Origin: Conyzicola nivalis_A
Lineage (GTDB): Bacteria; Actinomycetota; Actinomycetes; Actinomycetales; Microbacteriaceae
DNA length: 64,000 nt
Reading direction: 5' to 3'
Assembly: GCF_040548875.1 (NCBI RefSeq)
Contig: NZ_JBEPSJ010000002.1
Location: 558,001 to 622,000 of the forward strand
Under the pieces are notes generated by a model. It was not told where the DNA came from, searched no databases, and was given only the letters and a program-made list of their open reading frames with translations. Both the position numbers and the translations under genes were made by a program. Shown here piece by piece: positions 23,803-32,193 of the stretch; the first letter of the stretch is position 1; each line of letters begins with the position of its first letter.

Positions 23803-24102
23803 TTACTTGGCCTTCTCTAGGATTTCGACGAGGCGCCAGCGCTTCGTGGCGCTGAGCGGGCGGGTCTCGCTGATGAGAACGAGGTCGCCTACGGCGGCAG
23901 CGTTCAGCTCATCGTGAGCCTTGACCTTCGAGGTGCGGCGGATGACCTTGCCGTACAACGGGTGCTTTACGCGGTCTTCGACCTCGACGACGATGGTCTT
24001 GTCCATCTTGTCGCTGGTGACGATTCCACGACGGGACTTGCGGTAACCGCGAGCGAGCTCGGCAGTCTCGACCACGGGGGTCTTCTCTTCGGCTTTAGCC
24101 AT
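23803..24102 (-). CDS. rpsQ: 30S ribosomal protein S17
   Basis: A 99-residue S17 with the OB-fold sequence RKSRRGIVTSDKMDKTIVVE, RVKHPLYGKVIRRTSKVKAH and ETRPLSATKRWRLVEIL. A short N-terminal extension of about 15 residues precedes the core. It sits between rpmC and rplN with 2-bp spacing. Confidence 0.98.
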   Translation of the reverse strand: MAKAEEKTPVVETAELARGYRKSRRGIVTSDKMDKTIVVEVEDRVKHPLYGKVIRRTSKVKAHDELNAAAVGDLVLISETRPLSATKRWRLVEILEKAK

Positions 24103-24104
24103 GA

Positions 24105-24437
24105 CTATGCCTCCTTCGTCTCTTCAGTGGCGGTTTCCGCGGCAGGAGCCGTGTCATCCGTCTTCTTGGTCTTCTTTGCCTTGGTCTCCTTGGCAGGAGC
24201 CTCGACGGCAACGGGCGTCGCCCGAATACCCAGCTCGCGCTCACGGAGAACCGTGTAGATGCGGGCGATGTCGCGCTTCACGGCGCGCAGGCGGCCGTGG
24301 CTCTCGAGCTGGCCGGTGGCCGACTGGAAGCGCAGGTTGAACAGCTCTTCCTTTGCCTTCTTCAGCTCGTCTACGAGTTGCGTGTCTTCAAAAGTGTCGA
24401 GCTCGGTTGGTGCGAGCTCCTTGGATCCGATCGCCAT
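24105..24437 (-). CDS. rpmC: 50S ribosomal protein L29 with C-terminal tail
   Basis: The L29 helical hairpin (LVDELKKAKEELFNLRFQSA, RAVKRDIARIYTVLRERELG) ends near residue 77. About 33 residues of Ala/Lys/Thr/Glu tail make 110 in total. L29 lies at the peptide exit, where trigger factor and SRP dock. The start ATG 24437 overlaps the rplP stop (TAATG), which fixes it. Confidence 0.97.
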   Translation of the reverse strand: MAIGSKELAPTELDTFEDTQLVDELKKAKEELFNLRFQSATGQLESHGRLRAVKRDIARIYTVLRERELGIRATPVAVEAPAKETKAKKTKKTDDTAPAAETATEETKEA

Positions 24438-24856
24438 TATGCGTCGCCCTCCTCGCGCTTGATGATGCGTGCCTTGAGAGGCAGCTTGTGAATGGCGCGA
24501 GTCATCGCTTCGCGAGCAACTTCCTCGCTGACGCCGCTGAGCTCGAAGAGCACGCGACCCGGCTTGACGTTGGCAATCCACCACTCGGGCGAACCCTTAC
24601 CGGAACCCATGCGGGTTTCGGCAGGCTTCTTCGTGAGCGGACGGTCGGGGTAGATGTTGATCCACACCTTTCCGCCGCGCTTGATGTGACGCGTCATGGC
24701 GATACGAGCGGACTCGATCTGGCGGTTGGTGACATACGCGGGCGTGAGTGCCTGGATGCCGAACTCGCCGAACGAGACCTTCGTACCACCGGTCGCGTGG
24801 CCACTACGGCCGGGGTGGTGCTGCTTGCGGTGCTTGACCTTGCGTGGGATCAACAT
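24437..24856 (-). CDS. rplP: 50S ribosomal protein L16
   Basis: A 139-residue L16 beginning MLIPRKVKHRKQHHPGRSGH, with FGEFGIQALTPAYVTNRQIE and GKVWINIYPDRPLTKKPAET. It contacts A- and P-site tRNA elbows. It lies 2 bp after rpsC. Confidence 0.98.
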   Translation of the reverse strand: MLIPRKVKHRKQHHPGRSGHATGGTKVSFGEFGIQALTPAYVTNRQIESARIAMTRHIKRGGKVWINIYPDRPLTKKPAETRMGSGKGSPEWWIANVKPGRVLFELSGVSEEVAREAMTRAIHKLPLKARIIKREEGDA

Positions 24857-24858
24857 GG

Positions 24859-25656
24859 TTACGCCTCAACTCCTGCTGGTGCTGCCGCTGCCGGAGCGTC
24901 TGCCTTGGGGGCAGAGTTACGACGGGGGCCGCTGTCGCGACGATCTCCACCACGGTCATCACGACGCTCGGGGCGGGTCGACTTCTGGTTGGCCTGCTCG
25001 CGAGCAAGCTCCTTGTTGGTGATGTCACCCTTGTAGATCCAGACCTTCACGCCGATGCGGCCGAAGGTGGTCTTCGCCTCGTAGAAGCCGTAGTCGATGT
25101 TCGCGCGAAGCGTGTGCAGCGGCACTCGGCCTTCGCGGTAGAACTCGGAACGGCTCATCTCGGCGCCACCCAGACGACCGCTGACCTGGATGCGGACACC
25201 CTTGACGGTCGACGTGCGCTGAGCACCCTGCATGCCCTTGCGCATCGCGCGGCGGAAGGCCACACGTGCGGTGAGCTGCTCGGCGATTCCCTGGGCGACA
25301 AGCTGTGCTTCCGCCTCCGGGTTCTTCACCTCGAGGATGTTGAGCTGGATCTGCTTGCCCGAGAGCTTCTCGAGGTCGGTGCGGATGCGCTCGGCCTCGG
25401 CGCCACGACGGCCAATCACGATGCCCGGACGGGCGGTGTGAATGTCGACGCGAACGCGGTCACGGGTGCGCTCGATCTCGATACGGGCTACGCCCGCACG
25501 GTCGAGGCTCGTCTTGAGCAGGTTGCGGATCTTGATGTCCTCGGCGACGTAGTCGCTGTAACGCTGTCCGACCTTGGTGCTGTCAGAGAACCAACGCGAC
25601 ACGTGGTCGGTCGTGATTCCCAGACGGAAGCCGTAAGGATTTACTTTCTGGCCCAT
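24859..25656 (-). CDS. rpsC: 30S ribosomal protein S3
   Basis: A 265-residue S3 with the start MGQKVNPYGFRLGITTDH, a KH domain with GIVIGRRGAEAERIR, and the C-terminal YGFYEAKTTFGRIGVKVWIY. The last 45 residues are an Arg/Asp then Ala/Pro-rich actinobacterial tail. S3 lies at the mRNA entry with helicase activity. Its ATG overlaps the rplV stop by one base. Confidence 0.98.
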   Translation of the reverse strand: MGQKVNPYGFRLGITTDHVSRWFSDSTKVGQRYSDYVAEDIKIRNLLKTSLDRAGVARIEIERTRDRVRVDIHTARPGIVIGRRGAEAERIRTDLEKLSGKQIQLNILEVKNPEAEAQLVAQGIAEQLTARVAFRRAMRKGMQGAQRTSTVKGVRIQVSGRLGGAEMSRSEFYREGRVPLHTLRANIDYGFYEAKTTFGRIGVKVWIYKGDITNKELAREQANQKSTRPERRDDRGGDRRDSGPRRNSAPKADAPAAAAPAGVEA

Positions 25657-26021
25657 TACTTCTTTCCTTCATCCGGAGTGGTCAGGACGATCGTGATGTG
25701 GCTGGTGCGCTTCAGGATCTGGAAGGCGCGGCCCTGTGCACGCGGCTGGAACCGCTTCAGGGTCGTTCCCTCGTCGACGAACGCCTCGGAGACGAACAGG
25801 TCCTGGTCGTCCAGGAACGTGTTGGCCGCATCCGCCTTGACTCGTGCGTTCGCCATTGCCGAAGCAACGAGCTTGTACACGGGCTCGCTCGCACCCTGGG
25901 GGGCGAACTTGAGGATCGCGAGGGCCTCGGCGGCCTGCTTTCCACGGATGAGGTTTACTACACGACGAGCCTTCGTGGGGGTTACGCGAATGTGCTTCAC
26001 GCGAGCGATGGACTGAACCAT
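25656..26021 (-). CDS. rplV: 50S ribosomal protein L22
   Basis: A 121-residue L22: IARVKHIRVTPTKARRVVNL, RGKQAAEALAILKFAPQGAS and the exit-tunnel hairpin with RFQPRAQGRAFQILKRTSHI. Normal. It overlaps the rpsS stop by one base. Confidence 0.98.
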   Translation of the reverse strand: MVQSIARVKHIRVTPTKARRVVNLIRGKQAAEALAILKFAPQGASEPVYKLVASAMANARVKADAANTFLDDQDLFVSEAFVDEGTTLKRFQPRAQGRAFQILKRTSHITIVLTTPDEGKK

Positions 26022-26302
26022 TAGCGGCGACGCCCCTTCTTGTCGTCCTTCACGTGTCCACGGAAGGTGCGGGTGGGCGAGAACTCGCCGAGCTTGTGGC
26101 CCACCATGGATTCGGTGACGAACACCGGGATGTGCTTGCGACCGTCGTGCACCGCAATGGTGTGACCGAGCATGATCGGGATGATCATGGAACGGCGCGA
26201 CCAGGTCTTGATTACGTTCTTGCTCTTGGCCTCATTGGCGACAACTACCTTGCGAAGCAGGTGGTCATCGACGAAGGGGCCCTTCTTCAGACTGCGTGGC
26301 AT
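26021..26302 (-). CDS. rpsS: 30S ribosomal protein S19
   Basis: A 93-residue S19, MPRSLKKGPFVDDHLLRKV, then KTWSRRSMIIPIMLGHTIAV and HKLGEFSPTRTFRGHVKDDK. It binds 16S rRNA with S13 in the head. It lies 12 bp after rplB. Confidence 0.98.
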   Translation of the reverse strand: MPRSLKKGPFVDDHLLRKVVVANEAKSKNVIKTWSRRSMIIPIMLGHTIAVHDGRKHIPVFVTESMVGHKLGEFSPTRTFRGHVKDDKKGRRR

Positions 26303-26314
26303 CTTCTACAACTC

Positions 26315-27154
26315 CTACTTGCGCTTCTTGCCGGCATTGCGGCGACGAACGATGAGCTTGTCGGACGGGAGGTTGCGCTTACGCGTGCGACCTTCCTTCT
26401 GGCCCCAAGGGGTAACGGGGTGACGTCCACCGGACGTCTTACCCTCACCACCACCGTGCGGGTGGTCAACCGGGTTCATGGCAACACCACGAACGGTCGG
26501 GCGAACGCCTTTCCAGCGCATGCGTCCGGCCTTGCCCCAGTTGATGTTGGACTGCTCGGCGTTGCCGACCTCACCGATCGTCGCGCGGTTACGCACGTCG
26601 ACGTTGCGGATTTCACCCGACGGCAGGCGGAGCTGCGCGTAGGGGCCGTCCTTGGCCACGAGGCGAACTGACGCGCCAGCGGAACGAGCCATCTTGGCTC
26701 CTCCACCCGGGCGAAGCTCGATCGCGTGGATAACGGTTCCGACCGGGATGTTCTTCAGCGGAAGGTTGTTACCCGGCTTGATGTCGGCCGAGGGGCCCGA
26801 CTCGATGATGTCGCCCTGGTTGAGCTTGTTCGGAGCGATGATGTAGCGCTTCGTACCGTCAACGTAGTGCAGCAGCGCGATGCGCGCCGTGCGGTTGGGG
26901 TCGTACTCGATGTGAGCGACCTTGGCGTTCACGCCGTCTTTGTCATTGCGCTTGAAGTCAATGACGCGGTACTGGCGCTTGTGGCCACCACCGATATGAC
27001 GGGTCGTGATGCGGCCGGCGTTGTTACGACCACCGGTCTTGGGCAGCGGGCGAAGCAGCGACTTCTCCGGCGTCGATCGGGTGATCTCGGCGAAGTCGGC
27101 GACGGACGAACCGCGGCGACCGGGAGTTGTGGGCTTGTACTTACGAATAGCCAT
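26315..27154 (-). CDS. rplB: 50S ribosomal protein L2
   Basis: The 279-residue L2 contains RNNAGRITTRHIGGGHKRQY, the conserved GVAMNPVDHPHGGGEGKTSG loop with the essential histidine near the peptidyl transferase centre, and a basic C-terminus. L2 is required for subunit joining. It is placed between rplW and rpsS. Confidence 0.99.
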   Translation of the reverse strand: MAIRKYKPTTPGRRGSSVADFAEITRSTPEKSLLRPLPKTGGRNNAGRITTRHIGGGHKRQYRVIDFKRNDKDGVNAKVAHIEYDPNRTARIALLHYVDGTKRYIIAPNKLNQGDIIESGPSADIKPGNNLPLKNIPVGTVIHAIELRPGGGAKMARSAGASVRLVAKDGPYAQLRLPSGEIRNVDVRNRATIGEVGNAEQSNINWGKAGRMRWKGVRPTVRGVAMNPVDHPHGGGEGKTSGGRHPVTPWGQKEGRTRKRNLPSDKLIVRRRNAGKKRK

Positions 27155-27172
27155 GAGTTATCTCCTTGTTCC

Positions 27173-27472
27173 CTAGCCGACAGCCGTGAAGATGTCGATG
27201 GAACCGGACTTCAGCGTGACAATGGCACGCTTGGTGTCCTTGCGCTTGCCGGGTCCGAACTTGGTGCGGCGGGTCTTGCCCGTGCGGTTCAGGGTGTTGA
27301 CCGACGCGACCTTGACGTTGAAGATCTTCTCGATAGCGAGCTTGATCTCGGTCTTGTTCGAGCGGGGGTCAACGATGAAGGTGTACTTGCCGTCATCGAT
27401 CAGGCTGTAGCTCTTCTCAGAGACAACAGGCGAGATCACGATGTCGCGAGGATCCTTTTGCGTGGCGGTCAT
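27173..27472 (-). CDS. rplW: 50S ribosomal protein L23
   Basis: A 99-residue L23: DIVISPVVSEKSYSLIDDGK, DPRSNKTEIKLAIEKIFNVK and the loop TRRTKFGPGKRKDTKRAIVT. It is the trigger factor docking protein at the exit. The start overlaps the rplD stop by 4 bp. Confidence 0.98.
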   Translation of the reverse strand: MTATQKDPRDIVISPVVSEKSYSLIDDGKYTFIVDPRSNKTEIKLAIEKIFNVKVASVNTLNRTGKTRRTKFGPGKRKDTKRAIVTLKSGSIDIFTAVG

Positions 27473-28137
27473 GCGCTGACCTCTTCCTTGGACTTGGTGT
27501 TGAAAGCGACGAACGCGTTGAAGGCACCCTCGGTGAAGATGATGTCGTCGCTGACGACGACGTCGTACGCGTTGAGCTGGTCGTAGGGGAGCACGTGAAC
27601 GGCCGGGATGTTACGGACGCTCTTGTAGCTCAGCTCGTCGTCACGCTCGAGAACGATCAGGACGTGCTTGGCCGGCGCGATGGTCGCGAGCAGGCTCACG
27701 ATCGCCTTGGTCGAAGGAGTCTGGCCGACCGACAGCGAGTCGATGACGTGGATACGCTCGCCGCGTGCGCGGTCGGAGAGTGCCCCGCGCAGTGCTGCCG
27801 CGATCATCTTCTTGGGGGTGCGCTGCGAGTAGTCGCGGGGGTGGGGTCCGTGGACGATGCCACCACCCTTCATCTGAGGTGCGCGGATCGAGCCCTGACG
27901 AGCGCGACCGGTTCCCTTCTGCTTGAAGGGCTTACGACCGGCACCAGAGACCTCGCCACGACGAAGCGTGTTGTGCGTGCCCTGGCGAGCCGCCGCGCGC
28001 TGCGCGACGACGACCTGGTGGATAAGCGGAACGTTGGTCTGGACGTCGAACGTCTCAGCGGGAAGATCGACGGAGCCGACCTTCTTGCCGGCCGAGTTGA
28101 TGACGTCGAGCGTGGCTACGCCAGCTGTTTCTGCCAT
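27469..28137 (-). CDS. rplD: 50S ribosomal protein L4
   Basis: A 222-residue L4 with the extended exit-tunnel loop GEVSGAGRKPFKQKGTGRAR and GPHPRDYSQRTPKKMIAAAL. In enterobacteria L4 also represses the S10 operon; whether that applies here is unknown. It lies 4 bp after rplC. Confidence 0.98.
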   Translation of the reverse strand: MAETAGVATLDVINSAGKKVGSVDLPAETFDVQTNVPLIHQVVVAQRAAARQGTHNTLRRGEVSGAGRKPFKQKGTGRARQGSIRAPQMKGGGIVHGPHPRDYSQRTPKKMIAAALRGALSDRARGERIHVIDSLSVGQTPSTKAIVSLLATIAPAKHVLIVLERDDELSYKSVRNIPAVHVLPYDQLNAYDVVVSDDIIFTEGAFNAFVAFNTKSKEEVSA

Positions 28138-28141
28138 GGAA

Positions 28142-28795
28142 CTACGCTCCCTTCACTGCGTTGCGGACGAATACGAGACGGCCCTTGGCGCCGGGAACGG
28201 CACCCTTGACCAGGATGAGGCCCTTCTCGAGGTCTACTGCGTGGACCTTGAGGTTGAGCACGGTGACGCGCTCGCCACCCATGCGGCCGGCCATGCGCAT
28301 GCCCTTGAACACGCGCGAAGGCGTGGACGAGGCACCGATGGAGCCGGGCTTGCGGTGGTTACGGTGCGAACCGTGCGAGCTGGAGACACCCTTGAAGTTG
28401 TGACGCTTCATAACACCGGCGAATCCCTTGCCCTTGCTCGTGCCGACGACGTCGACGAGCTGGCCAGCGGAGAAGATGTCGACCGCGATCTCCTGGCCGA
28501 GGCTGTAGTCAGCTGCGTCCGCGGTGCGGACCTCGGTGAGGTGACGGCGGGGGGTGACGCCTGCCTTGTCGAAGTGACCGGTGGCCGGCTTGTTCGACTT
28601 GCGGGGGTCGATCTGCCCGTAGGCGATCTGGACGGCTGAGTAGCCGTCGATCTCCTGCGTGCGCAGCTGCGTGACGACGTTGGGGGTGATCTCAACGACG
28701 GTCACGGGAACGAGCTTGTTGTTCTCGTCCCAGACCTGGGTCATGCCGAGCTTGGTGCCGAGGAGGCCCTTGGTGCTCTTTGTGTTGGTAGCCAT
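28142..28795 (-). CDS. rplC: 50S ribosomal protein L3
   Basis: A 217-residue L3: KGLLGTKLGMTQVWDENNKL, VVGTSKGKGFAGVMKRHNFK and PGSIGASSTPSRVFKGMRMA, whose loop reaches near the peptidyl transferase centre. It is 11 bp after rpsJ, the standard S10 operon order. Confidence 0.98.
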   Translation of the reverse strand: MATNTKSTKGLLGTKLGMTQVWDENNKLVPVTVVEITPNVVTQLRTQEIDGYSAVQIAYGQIDPRKSNKPATGHFDKAGVTPRRHLTEVRTADAADYSLGQEIAVDIFSAGQLVDVVGTSKGKGFAGVMKRHNFKGVSSSHGSHRNHRKPGSIGASSTPSRVFKGMRMAGRMGGERVTVLNLKVHAVDLEKGLILVKGAVPGAKGRLVFVRNAVKGA

Positions 28796-28806
28796 GGGGA
28801 TCCTCC

Positions 28807-29115
28807 TTACAGCTTGATCTCGATGTTGACGTCTGCCGGCAGGTCGAGACGCATGAGCGAGTCGACGGCCTTGGGCGTCGGGTCAATGATGTCGATGAGG
28901 CGCTTGTGCGTGCGCTTCTCGAAGTGCTCGCGGCTGTCCTTGTACTTGTGAGGCGAACGGATTACGACAATCACGTTCTTCTCGGTCGGCAGCGGCACCG
29001 GTCCGACGACGGTCGCGCCTGCGCGGGTTACCGTGTCGACGATCTTGCGCGCCGAAGAGTCGATGACCTCGTGGTCGTACGACTTAAGTCGAATGCGGAT
29101 CTTCTGTCCCGCCAT
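28807..29115 (-). CDS. rpsJ: 30S ribosomal protein S10
   Basis: The 102-residue S10 begins MAGQKIRIRLKSYDHEVIDS and holds TVVGPVPLPTEKNVIVVIRS and FEKRTHKRLIDIIDPTPKAV. ATG 29115 is chosen because it matches the family start; an open frame runs a little upstream. In some bacteria S10 (NusE) also joins antitermination complexes. It is the first gene of the S10-spc-alpha block. Confidence 0.98.
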   Translation of the reverse strand: MAGQKIRIRLKSYDHEVIDSSARKIVDTVTRAGATVVGPVPLPTEKNVIVVIRSPHKYKDSREHFEKRTHKRLIDIIDPTPKAVDSLMRLDLPADVNIEIKL

Positions 29116-29152
29116 GTCTGACTCTCTCTCTGTATCGCATCGTGGCCTGCGC

Positions 29153-29181
29153 CTTGTAGTACCGGGTTGGTACGTGCGCAA
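29153..29181 (-). promoter_or_regulatory. Candidate S10-operon promoter
   Basis: On the minus strand TTGCGC (29176-29181), a 17-bp spacer and TACAAG (29153-29158) would start RNA near 29146, giving a leader of about 30 bases before rpsJ. The match is moderate, and other promoters further upstream are possible. Confidence 0.4.
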
Positions 29182-29580
29182 CTATTGGATGCGGTCGTGC
29201 TGTTGCCTCATCGGTTTCCGCCGGAGCATCCGGCCCTCGCGGGCACAAACGTCTCCTAGGTGACGGAAGGTCGATTTACGCTGAGTTCTTCTCCCCGCGG
29301 CCTAGTCGCCTTACTCGTAACGAGTCGGACTATGCACTGCCTGGGAGTGATCCGCGCATCCGTGGACGGCGAAATGTTGAACTAGACGAGTTTGCCACAT
29401 TCGGGGCATTGCTGCAACCCGGGCGTGTCGCGACCGGCGTGTCGGATTCTGGCCCGGGATTACGCGGGTCTCGTCGCCGGCGCGGGGTGCGGATGCGCCC
29501 CCGGTGCGGCCCTCCCGAGGGTACTCCGCGGCGCCGAGTTTCGGCGTCGCTCGCGCCCCCGTCGCCCTAGCCCCATAGAG
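29182..29580. other. Non-coding region upstream of the S10 operon
   Basis: Between rpsJ (29115) and the AbiEi/DUF559-like gene (29649) lie 533 bp without a credible gene. They hold the candidate S10 promoter, a 13-base odd palindrome ACTCGT-A-ACGAGT at 29313-29325 that could be an operator, a GC-rich stretch from 29460, and a palindromic repeat at 29581-29640. No tRNA or other RNA gene is recognised. Confidence 0.5.
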
Positions 29581-29640
29581 CTACAGTTCGGGCGTCGGGC
29601 TATGGCGCGCGCTGGAGCCCGACGCCCGAACTGGCGCCCC
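29581..29640. repeat. Palindromic intergenic repeat, family 1, copy 3
   Basis: AGTTCGGGCGTCGGGCT (29585-29601) and its perfect reverse complement (29616-29632) form 17-bp arms. The left tip has CTACAG and the right tip GGCGCC, the two alternative ends seen in this family. It lies just past the stop of the AbiEi/DUF559-like gene. Confidence 0.85.
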
Positions 29641-29648
29641 TGCCGCCA

Positions 29649-30605
29649 TCATCGCCAGCGCGACCCCATCGGCAGGCCGGCTGCGACCAGGTGCCGCCGT
29701 AGGGCCTCCGCACGAGAACCGATCTCCCAGCCCCAGCGCGTGACGCCGAGTCCGAGTGCGCGAAGTCGATCCGCTCGGTCCTTCTCGTCGAGGAGAATCT
29801 GCTCGAGCGACCGCCCGCCGCTGTATTGCGGCGATAGGTACTTCGCCCGGCCGTCTGCCTCACCCACGAGTCTGTACTCGGGCCAGTAGAACTCGCTGAA
29901 GCCGATGAGCCCTTTGTAGTCGTCGAATCGCTGCTGCAGGACGGGGCGCGGGCATCCGATCGCCTCCATGTTGAAACGGCTGACCGATTCGAGGGGAGAG
30001 TCGGACTGCTCGACGGCGGAGGCCAGCACTCGGCGCGCACGGGAGCTGCCGTGGAACGGCATTCGCGAGTTGTAGACGTCGAGCAGCTCGGCGCGGGTGG
30101 TCATCGGCGGGACCTCGCCTCGACGATCGACATGGATGGCCCGGTCGGCCGTCACGATGGACGACCGGATGTCGCGGGTCGTCGCAATGTCGACGACCGT
30201 GCGCGCGACCGAGGTGACACGAATGCCGTCGCGGACAACGACGTCATCAGGGCGCAGAGGGGTGACGTGGCGCACCAGCTGCCCACTCGAACGGCCACCT
30301 CTGGCTCGACCGACAGTGACGTGCACGTCGGTCGGCCACGTGCCCAGGATCGGGAGCCCGTGCACGGCCGCCGCCGACCAGAACGAGAAGACGGGATCGG
30401 ACTGCCGCGTCTCGGAGATGCCGCGCACTCGCAGCAGGTAACGCTCCAGGTCTGTGCCGGCCTCCCATGTCTCGGTCGGGATGTATACGCCGAGGGAGAC
30501 CCGGTGCTCCGAGCCGGCTGCGGCGGCGCGAGCATGGTCGCGCCGTGAATCGACCAGCTCATCGAGATCGCGGGCGTACACCAAATTGTCCGAGGCATCC
30601 ATCAT
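29649..30605 (-). CDS. AbiEi/DUF559-like protein with REase-fold C-terminus
   Basis: A 318-residue protein of a type common in Actinobacteria. The N-terminal two thirds (SLGVYIPTETWE; FWSAAAVHGLPILGTWPTDV; RVTSVARTVVDIA) resemble AbiEi-like antitoxin-domain proteins. The C-terminal third has FYWPEYRLVGEADGRAKYL and LEQILLDEKDRADRLRALG, like DUF559/Vsr-type nuclease folds with E-x-D-G-x-x-K. No toxin partner is adjacent, so function is unknown. ATG 30605 is chosen for its upstream GTGAGG site; a start at 30662 is possible. It breaks the tuf-rpsJ order and is flanked by two copies of repeat family 1. Confidence 0.7.
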   Translation of the reverse strand: MMDASDNLVYARDLDELVDSRRDHARAAAAGSEHRVSLGVYIPTETWEAGTDLERYLLRVRGISETRQSDPVFSFWSAAAVHGLPILGTWPTDVHVTVGRARGGRSSGQLVRHVTPLRPDDVVVRDGIRVTSVARTVVDIATTRDIRSSIVTADRAIHVDRRGEVPPMTTRAELLDVYNSRMPFHGSSRARRVLASAVEQSDSPLESVSRFNMEAIGCPRPVLQQRFDDYKGLIGFSEFYWPEYRLVGEADGRAKYLSPQYSGGRSLEQILLDEKDRADRLRALGLGVTRWGWEIGSRAEALRRHLVAAGLPMGSRWR

Positions 30606-30693
30606 CGCTACAGCCTCACCGGCGATCGATCGCAATTGCGGCAGACGGAGAAATCTGTGCACTGCGTGACAGTGAGGGGGCAGTTCTCGTTGA

Positions 30694-30755
30694 GCGCCAG
30701 TCTGGGCGGACGGCTACAGCGCGCGCTGTAGCGCTACGCCCGAACTGTAGCCCTG
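30694..30755. repeat. Palindromic intergenic repeat, family 1, copy 4
   Basis: The ends are GCGCCAGTCTGGGCG and ACGCCCGAACTGTAGCCC; the centre GCTACAGCGCGCGCTGTAGC (30713-30732) is itself a perfect palindrome. It lies upstream of the AbiEi/DUF559-like gene, between it and the tuf terminator, so that gene has a copy on each side. Confidence 0.8.
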
Positions 30756-30795
30756 TGAGATGGGTCCGTCTGCAATTGACGCGGCCGCGCACGCA

Positions 30796-30829
30796 GAAGG
30801 GCCCGCAGCGCGAACGCTGCGGGCCCTTC
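30796..30829 (-). terminator. Terminator hairpin after tuf
   Basis: GAAGGGCCCGCAGCG (30796-30810) pairs perfectly with 30815-30829 around a CGAA loop, 16 bases after the tuf stop. The 15-bp GC-rich stem is the end of the str operon; the following sequence is only weakly T-rich. Confidence 0.85.
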
Positions 30830-30844
30830 AGGTGAAGCGGGGTA

Positions 30845-32038
<1,194 letters not shown>

Positions 32039-32066
32039 TGGGTCCTCCTCAGGACTCGGGTGCGAG

Positions 32067-32100
32067 GCATCCGATTATCAAAATCTTGAAAATCGGATGC
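32067..32100 (-). other. Hairpin between fusA and tuf
   Basis: GCATCCGATT (32067-32076) pairs with AATCGGATGC (32091-32100), extended by an inner TCAA/TTGA stem after one mismatch, loop AATC. It lies 28 bases before the tuf start. It may process or stabilise the tuf message; a promoter within the gap is not clear. Confidence 0.6.
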
Positions 32101-32193
32101 TTCGCGACTTGGTGTGTACTTATGTTACTCGGGCGAGTGACGCCAAAGCACAGGGCCGCAGATTGCCGCGGTCGCTTGCGGTGAGTGGTGTTA

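Noticed and set aside
29116..29648. A tRNA or small RNA gene upstream of the S10 operon
   Set aside because: I found no cloverleaf or conserved tRNA motif; the region has only promoter-like and repeat sequence.
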